Below are positions 35,673 to 44,102 of a stretch of DNA of 64,000 nucleotides, piece after piece (within the stretch, counting starts at the first letter, position 1; every line of letters starts with the position of its first letter). The notes under the pieces were generated by a model, which worked only from the letters and a program-made list of their open reading frames with translations, made no database searches and had not been told where the DNA came from. Location: assembly GCF_029210495.1 (NCBI RefSeq), contig NZ_JARGDK010000005.1, forward strand, positions 62,001 through 126,000. The letters run 5' to 3'. The translations under genes were made by a program, and so were the position numbers. This DNA comes from Pseudothioclava nitratireducens. Its GTDB lineage: Bacteria > Pseudomonadota > Alphaproteobacteria > Rhodobacterales > Rhodobacteraceae.

Positions 35673-36914
35673 ATGCCGCAAGCGCGCCTTTTCACCCCCG
35701 TCCTGATCGGGGGTGCTATCATCTTGATGCTGAGTTTCTCGGTGCGCGCCTCGTTTGGCGTGTTCCAGATCCCGATTGCGAGCGAGTTCGGCTGGCCGCG
35801 CGCGGAGTTCTCGCTGGCCATTGCAATCCAGAATCTTGCCTGGGGCATCGGGCAGCCGATCTTCGGGGCGCTGGCGGAACGGTTCGGGGACCGGCGCGCA
35901 ATCATCCTTGGCGCGCTGATGTATGCCGCGGGTCTGGTGCTCTCGGCTTTCTCGATAAGCCCCCTCGCGCATCAGTTCCTTGAGATCCTCGTGGGCTTTG
36001 GCATCGCGGGCACGGGTTTTGGGGTGATCCTTGCCGTGGTGGGGCGCGCGGCCTCGGACGAGAACCGCTCGCTCGCGCTTGGGATCGCGACCGCCGCGGG
36101 CTCCGCCGGGCAGGTCTTTGGCGCGCCAATGGCCGAGATCCTGCTGGGTTACTTCCCGTGGCAGACCGTGTTCCTGATCTTTGCCTGCGTCGTGCTGGCG
36201 GGTCTGTTCGCGCTGCCGATGCTGCGCAGCGAGGCGCCGCCCGCAAGCCGTGCGGAGCTTGAGGAAAGCCTCGGCCAAGTGCTGATCCGCGCCTTCAAGG
36301 ACCCGTCCTATACGCTGATTTTCCTGGGCTTCTTTTCCTGCGGCTACCAGTTGGCTTTCATCACCGCGCATTTCCCCGCGATGGTGACCGAGATGTGCGG
36401 GGCGGTGCCGCCCGGCTCGATGCTCGCGGGGCTTGGGATCGAGACCACTTCGGCGCTTGGCGCGGCGTCGATTTCGCTGATCGGGCTCGCCAATATCGCG
36501 GGGACGATCTATGCGGGCTGGGCGGGCAAACGGTGGTCCAAGAAATACCTGCTGGCGGGGATCTACCTTGGCCGGACGCTCGCGGCGGCGGCTTTCATCC
36601 TGATCCCGATGACGCCCGCGACGGTGCTGATCTTCTCGGTGGTGATGGGGGCGCTGTGGCTCGCAACCGTGCCGCTCACCTCGGGGCTGGTCGCGCATAT
36701 CTACGGGCTGCGCTACATGGGCACGCTTTACGGGTTCGTGTTCTTCAGCCACCAGTTGGGCGCGTTTCTGGGCGTATGGCTGGGCGGGAAGCTTTATGAC
36801 CTTTACGGCGATTACACGATGGTGTGGTGGGTCGGCGTGGCGGTGGGCGCGTTCTCGGCCATCGTGCACCTGCCGGTGCGTGAGCGCCCGATGCCGGTGG
36901 CGCGGGCGGCTTAA
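35673..36914 (+). CDS. MFS transporter
   Basis: The 413-residue protein has about 12 hydrophobic segments. The N-terminal half shows IPIASEFGWPRAEFSLA and the loop FGALAERFGDRRAIILGA after TM2, the MFS signature with charges. It resembles the oxalate/formate-antiporter (OFA-like) group of Rhodobacteraceae MFS carriers, with WAGKRWSKKYLLAG between the halves. A binding site AGGGAGA precedes the ATG. Substrate unknown; it overlaps the convergent SDR-like gene by four bases at the stop. Confidence 0.88.
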   Translation: MPQARLFTPVLIGGAIILMLSFSVRASFGVFQIPIASEFGWPRAEFSLAIAIQNLAWGIGQPIFGALAERFGDRRAIILGALMYAAGLVLSAFSISPLAHQFLEILVGFGIAGTGFGVILAVVGRAASDENRSLALGIATAAGSAGQVFGAPMAEILLGYFPWQTVFLIFACVVLAGLFALPMLRSEAPPASRAELEESLGQVLIRAFKDPSYTLIFLGFFSCGYQLAFITAHFPAMVTEMCGAVPPGSMLAGLGIETTSALGAASISLIGLANIAGTIYAGWAGKRWSKKYLLAGIYLGRTLAAAAFILIPMTPATVLIFSVVMGALWLATVPLTSGLVAHIYGLRYMGTLYGFVFFSHQLGAFLGVWLGGKLYDLYGDYTMVWWVGVAVGAFSAIVHLPVRERPMPVARAA

Positions 36915-37762
36915 TCGCCCGCAGCCAGCAACTCCTTTAGCCCCGCGCGATAGTCGGGATAGAGCAGACGCACGCCCAGTTCATCCTTGATCCGGTCGTT
37001 GCGCACACGTTTCGATTCCGCATAGAAGCTGCGCGCCATGGGCGACAACTGCGCGGTGTCGAAGTCGATTTCCGGCGGTTCGGGCAGGTTCAGAAGCTCT
37101 GCCGCGTAGGAGAGCACGTCTTGCGGCGGGGCCGGATCGTCGTCGCAGACATTGTAGATGCGCCCCGGATCGGGCCGCGCGATAGAGGCCGCGAGCACCT
37201 GCGCGATGTCGTCCACATGGATGCGCGAGAACACCTGGCCGGGCTTGATGATCCGGCGGGCGGTGCCTTGGCGGACCTTCTCGAAGGGGCCGCGACCGGG
37301 GCCGTAGATGCCCGCGAGCCGGAAGATATGGAGCGGGAGACCGTTCGCGGCGCAAAGCTCGGTCCAGGCGGCCTCGGCCTCGACGCGGGCGCGGCCGCGT
37401 TTCGTGGACGGGGTGAGCGGCGTGTCCTCATCCACCCAGCCGCCCTGATGGTCGCCATAGACACCGACGGTCGAGAGATAGCCGACCCATTCGAGGTGCC
37501 GCGCCTGCGCGATGGCCCCCGCCTGCGACGCCAGCACAGGATCGCCTGCGTCATTGGGCGCGACCGAGGTCAGCAGATGCGTGGCCTGATCGAGCGGCAG
37601 CGCGCCGCCCTCCCAGATCATCGGCTCGACGCCCTCGGCGCGCAGCGCCTCGGCCCTGGCTGCGGAACGGGTGGTGGCAATGATGCGCCAGCCCTGCGGC
37701 AGCAGGAGCCGCGCCAGCGCACGGGCGGAAAACCCGTGACCCACCGAAAGCAATGTCTTCAT
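36911..37762 (-). CDS. NAD(P)-binding epimerase-like protein (extended SDR, YeeZ type)
   Basis: The 283-residue protein starts LLSVGHGFSARALARLL, the Rossmann loop of the YeeZ-like atypical SDR group, and has GYLSTVGVYGDHQGGWVDE (serine and tyrosine of the usual SDR set displaced), FRLAGIYGPGRGPFEKV near residue 150 and RIHVDDIAQVLAASI. The reaction is unknown. It is co-directed with a SelW-like gene, which overlaps its start by four bases. Confidence 0.85.
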   Translation of the reverse strand: MKTLLSVGHGFSARALARLLLPQGWRIIATTRSAARAEALRAEGVEPMIWEGGALPLDQATHLLTSVAPNDAGDPVLASQAGAIAQARHLEWVGYLSTVGVYGDHQGGWVDEDTPLTPSTKRGRARVEAEAAWTELCAANGLPLHIFRLAGIYGPGRGPFEKVRQGTARRIIKPGQVFSRIHVDDIAQVLAASIARPDPGRIYNVCDDDPAPPQDVLSYAAELLNLPEPPEIDFDTAQLSPMARSFYAESKRVRNDRIKDELGVRLLYPDYRAGLKELLAAGD

Positions 37763-38052
37763 GTCGTGCCTCTGTCGATATGGCCCAGATCGCGGCCCGG
37801 TTCAATCACGTCGCGGATGCGGCGCTTGATCTCTTTGGGTTCGGGAAAGCCGCCGTCGCGCTTGCGCTCCCACAGGAGCATGTCGCCCAGACGGATCTCG
37901 TAGATGCCGCCATGGCCGGGGATCAGCGCGACCTCGGCAAGGTCCTCGCCAAAGGTCGAGAGCAGTTCCTGCGCCATCCAGCCGGCACGCAAGAGCCAGT
38001 TGCAGCCCGTGCAATAGGTGATTGTGATGCGGGGGCGTTCCGTGTCCGTCAT
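37759..38052 (-). CDS. SelT/SelW/SelH (Rdx) family protein
   Basis: The 97-residue protein has the redox motif YCTGCNW (CxxC, near residue 14) followed by LRAGWMAQELLSTFG, PGHGGIYEIRLGDMLLWERK and a C-terminal FPEPKEIKRRIRD, the complete Rdx pattern in the cysteine form rather than the selenocysteine form. A thiol-based redox role is proposed for the family. It is coupled to the downstream SDR-like gene. Confidence 0.88.
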   Translation of the reverse strand: MTDTERPRITITYCTGCNWLLRAGWMAQELLSTFGEDLAEVALIPGHGGIYEIRLGDMLLWERKRDGGFPEPKEIKRRIRDVIEPGRDLGHIDRGTT

Positions 38053-38128
38053 GGCCCAAGATGTAGCGCGCGCGCGACGTCATCACAACGTCACTTGCAC
38101 AGCGTCGAAAGCGAGCGCACATTTGGAC

Positions 38129-39931
38129 ATGGAAACCAAGAATATTATCAAGAGCTGGCCCGAAGCAGCGAAGCGTCTGATTGCCGTTGCTGCGGGCCGT
38201 GAGCCTGCCGATCTGGTGATCCGGGGCGGTAAATGGGTCAATGTCCACACCCGCGAGGTTCTGGACGGTCACGATGTGGCCGTGGCCGAGGGGCGCTTTG
38301 CCGCCATCGCGCCCGATCTGAGCGCATCCATCGGACCTCAGACCGAAGTGATCGAGGCCAAGGGGCGCTACATGGTGCCGGGCCTGTGCGACGCGCATAT
38401 GCATATCGAAAGCGGCATGCTGACGCCCGCCGAATTCGCGGCGGCCGTGATCCCGCATGGCACCACGACGATGTTCACCGACCCGCATGAGATCGCGAAT
38501 GTGCTGGGGCTGGAGGGTGTGCGGATGATGCATGACGAGGCGCTGATGCAGCCGGTCAACATCTTCACGCAGATGCCCTCCTGTGCGCCGTCCGCGCCGG
38601 GGCTGGAGACGACGGGCTACGAGATCACCCCGGAGGATGTGGCCGAGGCGATGACCTGGCCCGGCATCATCGGCCTTGGTGAGATGATGAATTTCCCCGG
38701 CGTCGTGCATGGGGACCCCAAGATGCTGGCCGAGATCGCGGCCACCCAGAACGCCCATAAAACGGTGGGCGGGCATTATGCCTCGCCCGATCTGGGCGCG
38801 GCGTTCCGGGCTTATGCGGCGGGTGGGCCTGCCGACGATCACGAGGGCACCTGCGAGGCCGACGCAATTGCACGGGTGCGGCAGGGGATGCGCTCGATGA
38901 TGCGGCTGGGCTCTGCATGGTATGACGTGGAGACGCAGATCACGGCGGTGACCGAAAAGGGGCTCGATCCGCGGAACTTCATCCTGTGCACCGACGATTG
39001 CCATTCGGGTACGCTGGTCCATGACGGCCATATGAACCGGGTTTACCGGCATGCGGTGGCCTGTGGTTGCGAGCCGCTGGTGGCGCTTCAGATGTGCACG
39101 CTGAACACGGCGACCCATTTCGGACTGGAGCGTGAGCTTGGCTCCATCACACCGGGGCGGCGGGCGGATATGATCCTGACCTCGGACCTGCGGACCCTGC
39201 CCATCGAGCAGGTGATCGCACGGGGCGTGACGGTCGCCAAGGATGGCAAGCTACTGGCGGAGTGCCCGCATTACGACTGGCCCGAGGCCGCGCGGAACAC
39301 GGTGCATCTGGGCAAGACATTGATGGCGGAGGATTTCGAGATCGCCGCACCCGAAGGCGCCAACACCGTCGCCGCCCGCGTGATCGGCGTGGTCGAGAAC
39401 CAGGCACCGACCAAGGCCCTCAGCGCAGAGCTGAACGTGGCGGATGGGCTGGCCGAGCCGGACCCCGCACGCGATATCGCGCAGATCGCGCTGGTCGAGC
39501 GGCACCGGGGAACCGGGGGCGTGACCAATGGTTTCGTCTCGGGCTTTGGCTATCAGGGGCGGATGGCGATGGGCTCGACCGTCGCGCATGACAGCCACCA
39601 CATGATCGTCGTGGGCACCGACCGCGAGATGATGGCCGCCTGTGCCAATCGCCTGGGAGAGATGGGCGGCGGGGTGTCCGTCTGGAAGGACGGGGCGGAA
39701 ATCGCCTCGGTGCCGCTGCCGATTGCGGGTCTGATGTCGGATGACCCGGCCGTCGAGGTCGCCGACCGCGCCGCGCAGATGGTCGCGGCGATGGCGGAGT
39801 GCGGCTGCACGCTCAACAACGCTTATATGCAACATTCGCTGCTGGCGCTGGTCGTGATCCCGGAAATCCGGATCTCGGATCTCGGGCTTGTGGATGTGAC
39901 GAAATTTGAACTGACGGAGCTTTTTGAATGA
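38129..39931 (+). CDS. ade: Adenine deaminase
   Basis: Ade converts adenine to hypoxanthine and ammonia for salvage or catabolism. The 600-residue protein from the ATG at 38129 has the amidohydrolase metal motif CDAHMHIESGM (near residue 90), DPHEIANVLG, a long ADE core with LCTDDCHSGTLVHDGH, and the C-terminal domain with AHDSHHMIVVG typical of the adenine deaminase family. The longer ORF upstream is not conserved. It is coupled by ATGA to an AMP nucleosidase gene, a logical pairing because that enzyme releases adenine. Confidence 0.94.
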   Translation: METKNIIKSWPEAAKRLIAVAAGREPADLVIRGGKWVNVHTREVLDGHDVAVAEGRFAAIAPDLSASIGPQTEVIEAKGRYMVPGLCDAHMHIESGMLTPAEFAAAVIPHGTTTMFTDPHEIANVLGLEGVRMMHDEALMQPVNIFTQMPSCAPSAPGLETTGYEITPEDVAEAMTWPGIIGLGEMMNFPGVVHGDPKMLAEIAATQNAHKTVGGHYASPDLGAAFRAYAAGGPADDHEGTCEADAIARVRQGMRSMMRLGSAWYDVETQITAVTEKGLDPRNFILCTDDCHSGTLVHDGHMNRVYRHAVACGCEPLVALQMCTLNTATHFGLERELGSITPGRRADMILTSDLRTLPIEQVIARGVTVAKDGKLLAECPHYDWPEAARNTVHLGKTLMAEDFEIAAPEGANTVAARVIGVVENQAPTKALSAELNVADGLAEPDPARDIAQIALVERHRGTGGVTNGFVSGFGYQGRMAMGSTVAHDSHHMIVVGTDREMMAACANRLGEMGGGVSVWKDGAEIASVPLPIAGLMSDDPAVEVADRAAQMVAAMAECGCTLNNAYMQHSLLALVVIPEIRISDLGLVDVTKFELTELFE

Positions 39932-41403
39932 ACGAACCGCTCAACCTGATTACCCCGCATGATGTGGAACCCGAGCTGTTCACCGATGCCGCCGAGGCGG
40001 TTGCGCATCTTGAGAAGCTCTACACGATGGGGACCGACTTCCTGCTGGAGAAGTTCAACCAGACGCTGGACGCGCGGCAGGCTTTCGCGCGGTTCCGGGC
40101 CTTTTACCCCGAGGTGCGAATTTCCGTCGCCTCGCACTGGAAGGCCGACAGCCGTCTGAGCTTTGGCCATGTGTCGCAGCCGGGCACGTTCACCGCGACG
40201 ATCACCCGGCCCGATCTGTTCCGCAACTATCTGACGCAGCAATTGCAGCACCTGATCCGCAATCACGGCGTGCCGGTGCAGGTCGGCCTCTCGGATACGC
40301 CGATGCCGGTGCATTTCGCGCTGGCCTCGCAAGCGGGTGTCAGCGTCCCGCAAGAGGGCGTGCTGGATTTCAGCCTGCGCGATGTGTTCGACGTGCCCGA
40401 TCTGGCCAATATGAACGACGACATCGTGAACGGCATGGCCGGGCCGAACAAGGATGGCTCGGACCATCTCGCGCCGTTTACGGCGCAGCGGGTGGATTAC
40501 TCGCTCGCGCGGCTTCAGCATTACACCGCGACCGCCGCAGAGCATTTCCAGAACCATGTGCTCTTCACCAACTACCAATTCTATGTCGATGAGTTCGAGG
40601 CGGTGGCGCGGCGGATGCTGGCCGATCCCTCGCAGGGCTATACGGGCTTTGTCAGCCCCGGCAATCATCTGATCACCGAACCGGACGCCGACATCCCGCT
40701 GCTGGCGAAGCTGCCGCAGATGCCCGCCTATCACCTGATGCGCGCGGACGGGAACGGGATCACGCTGGTCAATATCGGGGTCGGGCCGTCGAATGCGAAG
40801 ACCGCGACGGACCACATCGCCGTGCTGCGCCCGCACGCCTGGCTGATGGTGGGTCACTGCGCGGGGCTGCGCAATTCGCAGCAGCTTGGCGATTTCGTGC
40901 TGGCCCATGCCTATCTGCGCGAGGATCACGTGCTCGACGACGACCTGCCGGTCTGGGTGCCGATCCCGGCGCTGGCCGAGATCCAGATTGCGCTGCAAGA
41001 AGCCGTCGCCGAGGTCACCGAACTCGATGGCTACGAGCTCAAGCGCATCATGCGGACGGGCACGGTCGCCACGATCGACAACCGCAATTGGGAGCTGCGC
41101 GACCAGTCCGGGCCGGTGCACCGGCTGAGCCAGTCCCGCGCCGTGGCGCTGGATATGGAAAGCGCGACCATCGCCGCGAACGGGTTCCGGTTCCGGGTTC
41201 CCTACGGCACGCTTCTGTGCGTTTCCGACAAACCGCTCCATGGCGAGCTAAAGCTGCCGGGCATGGCAACAGAGTTCTACCGCACGCAGGTCGCAAATCA
41301 CCTGCTGATCGGAATTCGGGCGATGGAAAAACTTCGCGAAATGCCTCTGGAACGCATCCACAGCCGCAAGTTGCGCAGCTTTGAGGAAACCGCCTTCCTG
41401 TGA
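39928..41403 (+). CDS. amn: AMP nucleosidase
   Basis: Amn hydrolyses AMP to adenine and ribose 5-phosphate. The 491-residue protein has an N-terminal regulatory part and a C-terminal phosphorylase-like catalytic domain with NIGVGPSNAKTATDH, GHCAGLRNSQQLGD (near residue 310) and DMESATIAANGFRFRVPYGTLLC (near 410, quoted in part as DMESATIAANG). Length fits. Together with the overlapping ade gene it makes a two-step route AMP to adenine to hypoxanthine. Confidence 0.94.
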   Translation: MNEPLNLITPHDVEPELFTDAAEAVAHLEKLYTMGTDFLLEKFNQTLDARQAFARFRAFYPEVRISVASHWKADSRLSFGHVSQPGTFTATITRPDLFRNYLTQQLQHLIRNHGVPVQVGLSDTPMPVHFALASQAGVSVPQEGVLDFSLRDVFDVPDLANMNDDIVNGMAGPNKDGSDHLAPFTAQRVDYSLARLQHYTATAAEHFQNHVLFTNYQFYVDEFEAVARRMLADPSQGYTGFVSPGNHLITEPDADIPLLAKLPQMPAYHLMRADGNGITLVNIGVGPSNAKTATDHIAVLRPHAWLMVGHCAGLRNSQQLGDFVLAHAYLREDHVLDDDLPVWVPIPALAEIQIALQEAVAEVTELDGYELKRIMRTGTVATIDNRNWELRDQSGPVHRLSQSRAVALDMESATIAANGFRFRVPYGTLLCVSDKPLHGELKLPGMATEFYRTQVANHLLIGIRAMEKLREMPLERIHSRKLRSFEETAFL

Positions 41404-41437
41404 CGCAGGAAAATCCGCCGATGCGGTTTGAAAACGC

Positions 41438-41466
41438 TTGCCAACAAGGGAAAAACCGTGTGTTAC
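41438..41466 (+). promoter_or_regulatory. Likely promoter of the HU gene
   Basis: TTGCCA (41438-41443) and TGTTAC (41461-41466) are separated by 17 bases, the spacing of a vegetative sigma factor promoter. Initiation would be near 41473, leaving a leader of about 60 bases before hup. Confidence 0.4.
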
Positions 41467-41534
41467 AGGCAAACCAAACCGTGGAACGCGGACGAGATTG
41501 ACCCCGGCTAGCGGGGCGTATGAGAGGAAAACCG

Positions 41535-41822
41535 ATGTCGAAACCGATGACCAAAACCCAGCTTGTTGCCGCACTGGCAGAGACCATGGGTTCGGACAAG
41601 AAAGCCGCTGCGACCGCGCTGGACGCCCTCGCAACCGTTGTGACCAACGAAGTCGCCAATGGCGGCGCCGTGACCCTTCCGGGCATCGGCAAAGTGTCGT
41701 GCAAGTCGCGCCCCGAGCGTCAGGTGCGCAACCCGGCCACCGGCGAAACCATCATGAAGCCGGCAGACAAGCAGGTGAAAGTCACCATCGCGAAAGCGCT
41801 CAAAGACAGCGTGAACGCCTGA
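41535..41822 (+). CDS. hup: HU family DNA-binding protein
   Basis: The 95-residue protein (from the ATG at 41535, with GAGAGGAAAA upstream) has the HU fold: MTKTQLVAALAE helix, GAVTLPGIGKVSCKSRPERQVRNPATGE beta arm (quoted in part: RQVRNPATGE) with proline at the arm tip region, and VKVTIAKALKDSV at the end. It compacts the nucleoid. It has its own promoter and terminator, so it is a single transcription unit. Confidence 0.94.
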   Translation: MSKPMTKTQLVAALAETMGSDKKAAATALDALATVVTNEVANGGAVTLPGIGKVSCKSRPERQVRNPATGETIMKPADKQVKVTIAKALKDSVNA

Positions 41823-41854
41823 TCCTTTTCCTTTCGGAGCTGATCGTATCTGAT

Positions 41855-41885
41855 AGGGTCGCATCCAAGGATGCGGCCCTGTTTC
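41855..41885 (+). terminator. Terminator of the HU gene
   Basis: AGGGtCGCATCC-aa-GGATGCGgCCCT followed by GTTTC. The stem has one mismatch; position and strength fit a rho-independent terminator. Confidence 0.75.
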
Positions 41886-41912
41886 ATTCAGGCCACCAGC
41901 GCGAGGCATTTC

Positions 41913-42776
41913 ATGGATATTCGGGCCATTTTCATGGGGCTGAGCTTTGCGCTCATCTGGTCCTCGGCCTTCACCTCGGCGCGGATCATCGTGGCGGATG
42001 CCTCGCCGCTGGCCTCACTGTCGCTGCGGTTTTTTCTGTCGGGTCTGATCGGAGTCGCGATTGCGCGGATGATGGGTCAGAGCTGGCATCTGAGCCGCGC
42101 GCAGTGGCGGGCCACTCTGATCTTTGGCCTGTGTCAGAACGCGCTCTATCTGGGTTTGAATTTCGTTGCGATGCAATGGGTTGAGGCATCAGTCGCCTCG
42201 ATCATCGCCTCGACCATGCCGTTGATCGTGGCGGGGATGGGCTGGATGCTGTTCCGCGACAAGGTGCGACCGCTCGGGGTCGCGGGGCTTTTCGCGGGCG
42301 TCTTGGGCGTGGCGATCATCATGGGCGCGCGACTCTCGGGCGGGGTCGATCCGCTGGGCATGGCGCTGTGCTTCATCGGGGCGCTGGCGCTCTCGGTGGC
42401 GACGCTGTCGGTGCGCTCGGCCAGCGGGGGCGGCAACGTGCTGATGATCGTCGGGCTCCAGATGTTCGTGGGCGCCGCGATCCTTGCGGTGGCCTCTGCC
42501 CTGATCGAGGACATCCATGTGAACCCGACCCCGGAACTGGCCATCGCCTTCCTCTACACGACGCTCGCGCCGGGGCTGCTGGCGACGTGGATCTGGTTCC
42601 GGCTGGTCGGGCGGATCGGCGCGGTCAAGGCCGCCACCTTCCACTTCCTCAACCCGTTCTTCGGGGTCGCCATCGCCGCGCTGATCCTTGGCGAACGGCT
42701 GGGGCCGCTGGACCTTTTGGGGGTCGCGGTGATCGCGGGCGGCATCCTGGCCGTGCAGCTCTCGAAACAGGCCTAG
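41913..42776 (+). CDS. EamA/DMT-family permease
   Basis: From MDIRAIFMGLSFALIWSS the protein has 287 residues and ten hydrophobic segments arranged as two EamA repeats (residues about 5-135 and 150-285). Blocks such as IWSSAFTSARIIVADASPL and LGLNFVAMQWVEASVASIIASTMPL are typical of the RhaT/YdcZ-like drug/metabolite exporters. Substrate unknown. It is convergent with the DUF4202 gene and overlaps its stop by four bases. Confidence 0.88.
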   Translation: MDIRAIFMGLSFALIWSSAFTSARIIVADASPLASLSLRFFLSGLIGVAIARMMGQSWHLSRAQWRATLIFGLCQNALYLGLNFVAMQWVEASVASIIASTMPLIVAGMGWMLFRDKVRPLGVAGLFAGVLGVAIIMGARLSGGVDPLGMALCFIGALALSVATLSVRSASGGGNVLMIVGLQMFVGAAILAVASALIEDIHVNPTPELAIAFLYTTLAPGLLATWIWFRLVGRIGAVKAATFHFLNPFFGVAIAALILGERLGPLDLLGVAVIAGGILAVQLSKQA

Positions 42777-43336
42777 GCGCGGAAGGCGCTTGCGAAGGGT
42801 TCGGGCAGATCGAACTCTGCCAGCGCCCGCGCGCGACCTTCGGCGGACATCTTCCGCGCGGTCTTTTGCACGATTTTCAGCAGTCGATCGGGGTCCTGAC
42901 CCTCTGCGAAGGGTGCGAAATAGTGCCGCAGGAAGGTGAAGCAGATCACGTCCTCAAGCGCCTGAACCGCGGCGTCGCGCTTGATCCCTTCCTTGCGCAG
43001 CATCGCCTGCGCCTGCGCGATGGCCTCGGCGTCGTAGCCCGCCTCTGCCATGATACCGGCGACGCGCGCGGCATGGCGGCGCCCCTGCTCGCGGCGCCAT
43101 TCGAGATAACCCTCGCGCCCCTCCGGGTAATCCGCACGCGGCAGAAGCCAGCGTTCGATATGCTGCCCACGCGCCGCGATTTGCAGCGGCTCCGAGGCAT
43201 CGGGCACAAGGCGCGCAAGCTCTGCCGACATGCGCTGACCATAAAGCAGCGCGGCCGGCTGGCTCTCTTCGATCGTGGGATCGGCGGAGTTGGCGGCGTC
43301 GATTGCGCGCAGCGCGCGGGCGAGAGGGGTCGTCAT
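42773..43336 (-). CDS. DUF4202 protein
   Basis: The 187-residue protein from MTTPLARALRAID has the DUF4202 pattern: AIDAANSADP, the LARLVPDASEPLQIAARGQHIERW block (quoted in part: QIAARGQHIERW) and YLEWRREQGRRHA, followed by LEDVICFTFLRHYF. Conserved histidines and acidic residues suggest an HD-like metal-dependent fold; the function is unknown. A longer minus-strand ORF starting further upstream overlaps NnrU and is not supported. Confidence 0.83.
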   Translation of the reverse strand: MTTPLARALRAIDAANSADPTIEESQPAALLYGQRMSAELARLVPDASEPLQIAARGQHIERWLLPRADYPEGREGYLEWRREQGRRHAARVAGIMAEAGYDAEAIAQAQAMLRKEGIKRDAAVQALEDVICFTFLRHYFAPFAEGQDPDRLLKIVQKTARKMSAEGRARALAEFDLPEPFASAFRA

Positions 43337-43415
43337 GGCCTGTCCATCGGAATGATTTTTGTTAAGGCAGCTTTGCACCAGTTCATGGCAGGGTCCAAGC
43401 GAGAAGGAGACGCGC

Positions 43416-44102
43416 ATGGCAGGTTGGTTCGAGTTTTTCGCAGCGGGGCTGCTTTTCATGGCATCGCACCTGATCCCGGCCACCCCGCGCCTCAAGGGGG
43501 CGCTGGTCGCAGCGCTGGGGCAGCGGGGCTGGGTGATCGCGTTCTCGGCGCTGTCCACGGGGCTTTTGGTCTGGGTAATCCTGGCCGCCGGGCGCGCACC
43601 CTTTGTCGAGCTTTGGCCGCAGGCGGGTTGGATGCGCTGGCTGGTGAATATCGTGATGCCTCTCGCGGTGGTTTTGGGCAGCTTCGGGATTGGAGCGCCC
43701 AATCCTTTCGCCTTCGAGGGACGCGCGGCGGGCTTTGACCCGGAGCGGCCCGGAATCGTGGGGGTCGCGCGGCAACCGCTTCTCTGGGCGCTGGTTCTGT
43801 GGTCAGGGGCGCATCTGATCGTGAATGGCGACCTGGCGCATCTGATCCTGTTTGGCGTGTTCCTCACCTTCTCGCTGGCGGGGATGCGGGCGATGGAGGG
43901 GCGCAAGCGGGCGCAATGGGGGGCGGAGGCGTTCGACCGGCTCGCCGCGCGCAGTTCCGGCTGGCCATTTCAGGCGCTGCTCACCGGGCGCTGGCGCCCA
44001 CGCGTGGGGCCGAGCCTGATACGGCTCGGCATCGCGGTCGTGGTCTGGGCGGGGCTGTGGCATCTGCACGCGCCAATTATCGGCGTCAGCCCCCTGCCCT
44101 GA
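43416..44102 (+). CDS. NnrU family membrane protein
   Basis: The 228-residue protein from MAGWFEFFAAG has about six hydrophobic segments and the NnrU pattern ASHLIPATPRLKGALVAALGQRGW, then GIVGVARQPLLWALVLWSGAHLI (quoted in part: GVARQPLLWALVLW). NnrU was found near nitrogen-oxide reduction genes and its relative is the zeta-carotene isomerase fold. No denitrification gene is near, so the role here is open. GAAGGAGA precedes the ATG. Confidence 0.87.
   Translation: MAGWFEFFAAGLLFMASHLIPATPRLKGALVAALGQRGWVIAFSALSTGLLVWVILAAGRAPFVELWPQAGWMRWLVNIVMPLAVVLGSFGIGAPNPFAFEGRAAGFDPERPGIVGVARQPLLWALVLWSGAHLIVNGDLAHLILFGVFLTFSLAGMRAMEGRKRAQWGAEAFDRLAARSSGWPFQALLTGRWRPRVGPSLIRLGIAVVVWAGLWHLHAPIIGVSPLP

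Noticed and set aside
42773-43906. 377-codon minus-strand ORF as one long protein with DUF4202
   Set aside because: The upstream part is antisense to nnrU with shadow composition; the family N-terminus is at 43336.
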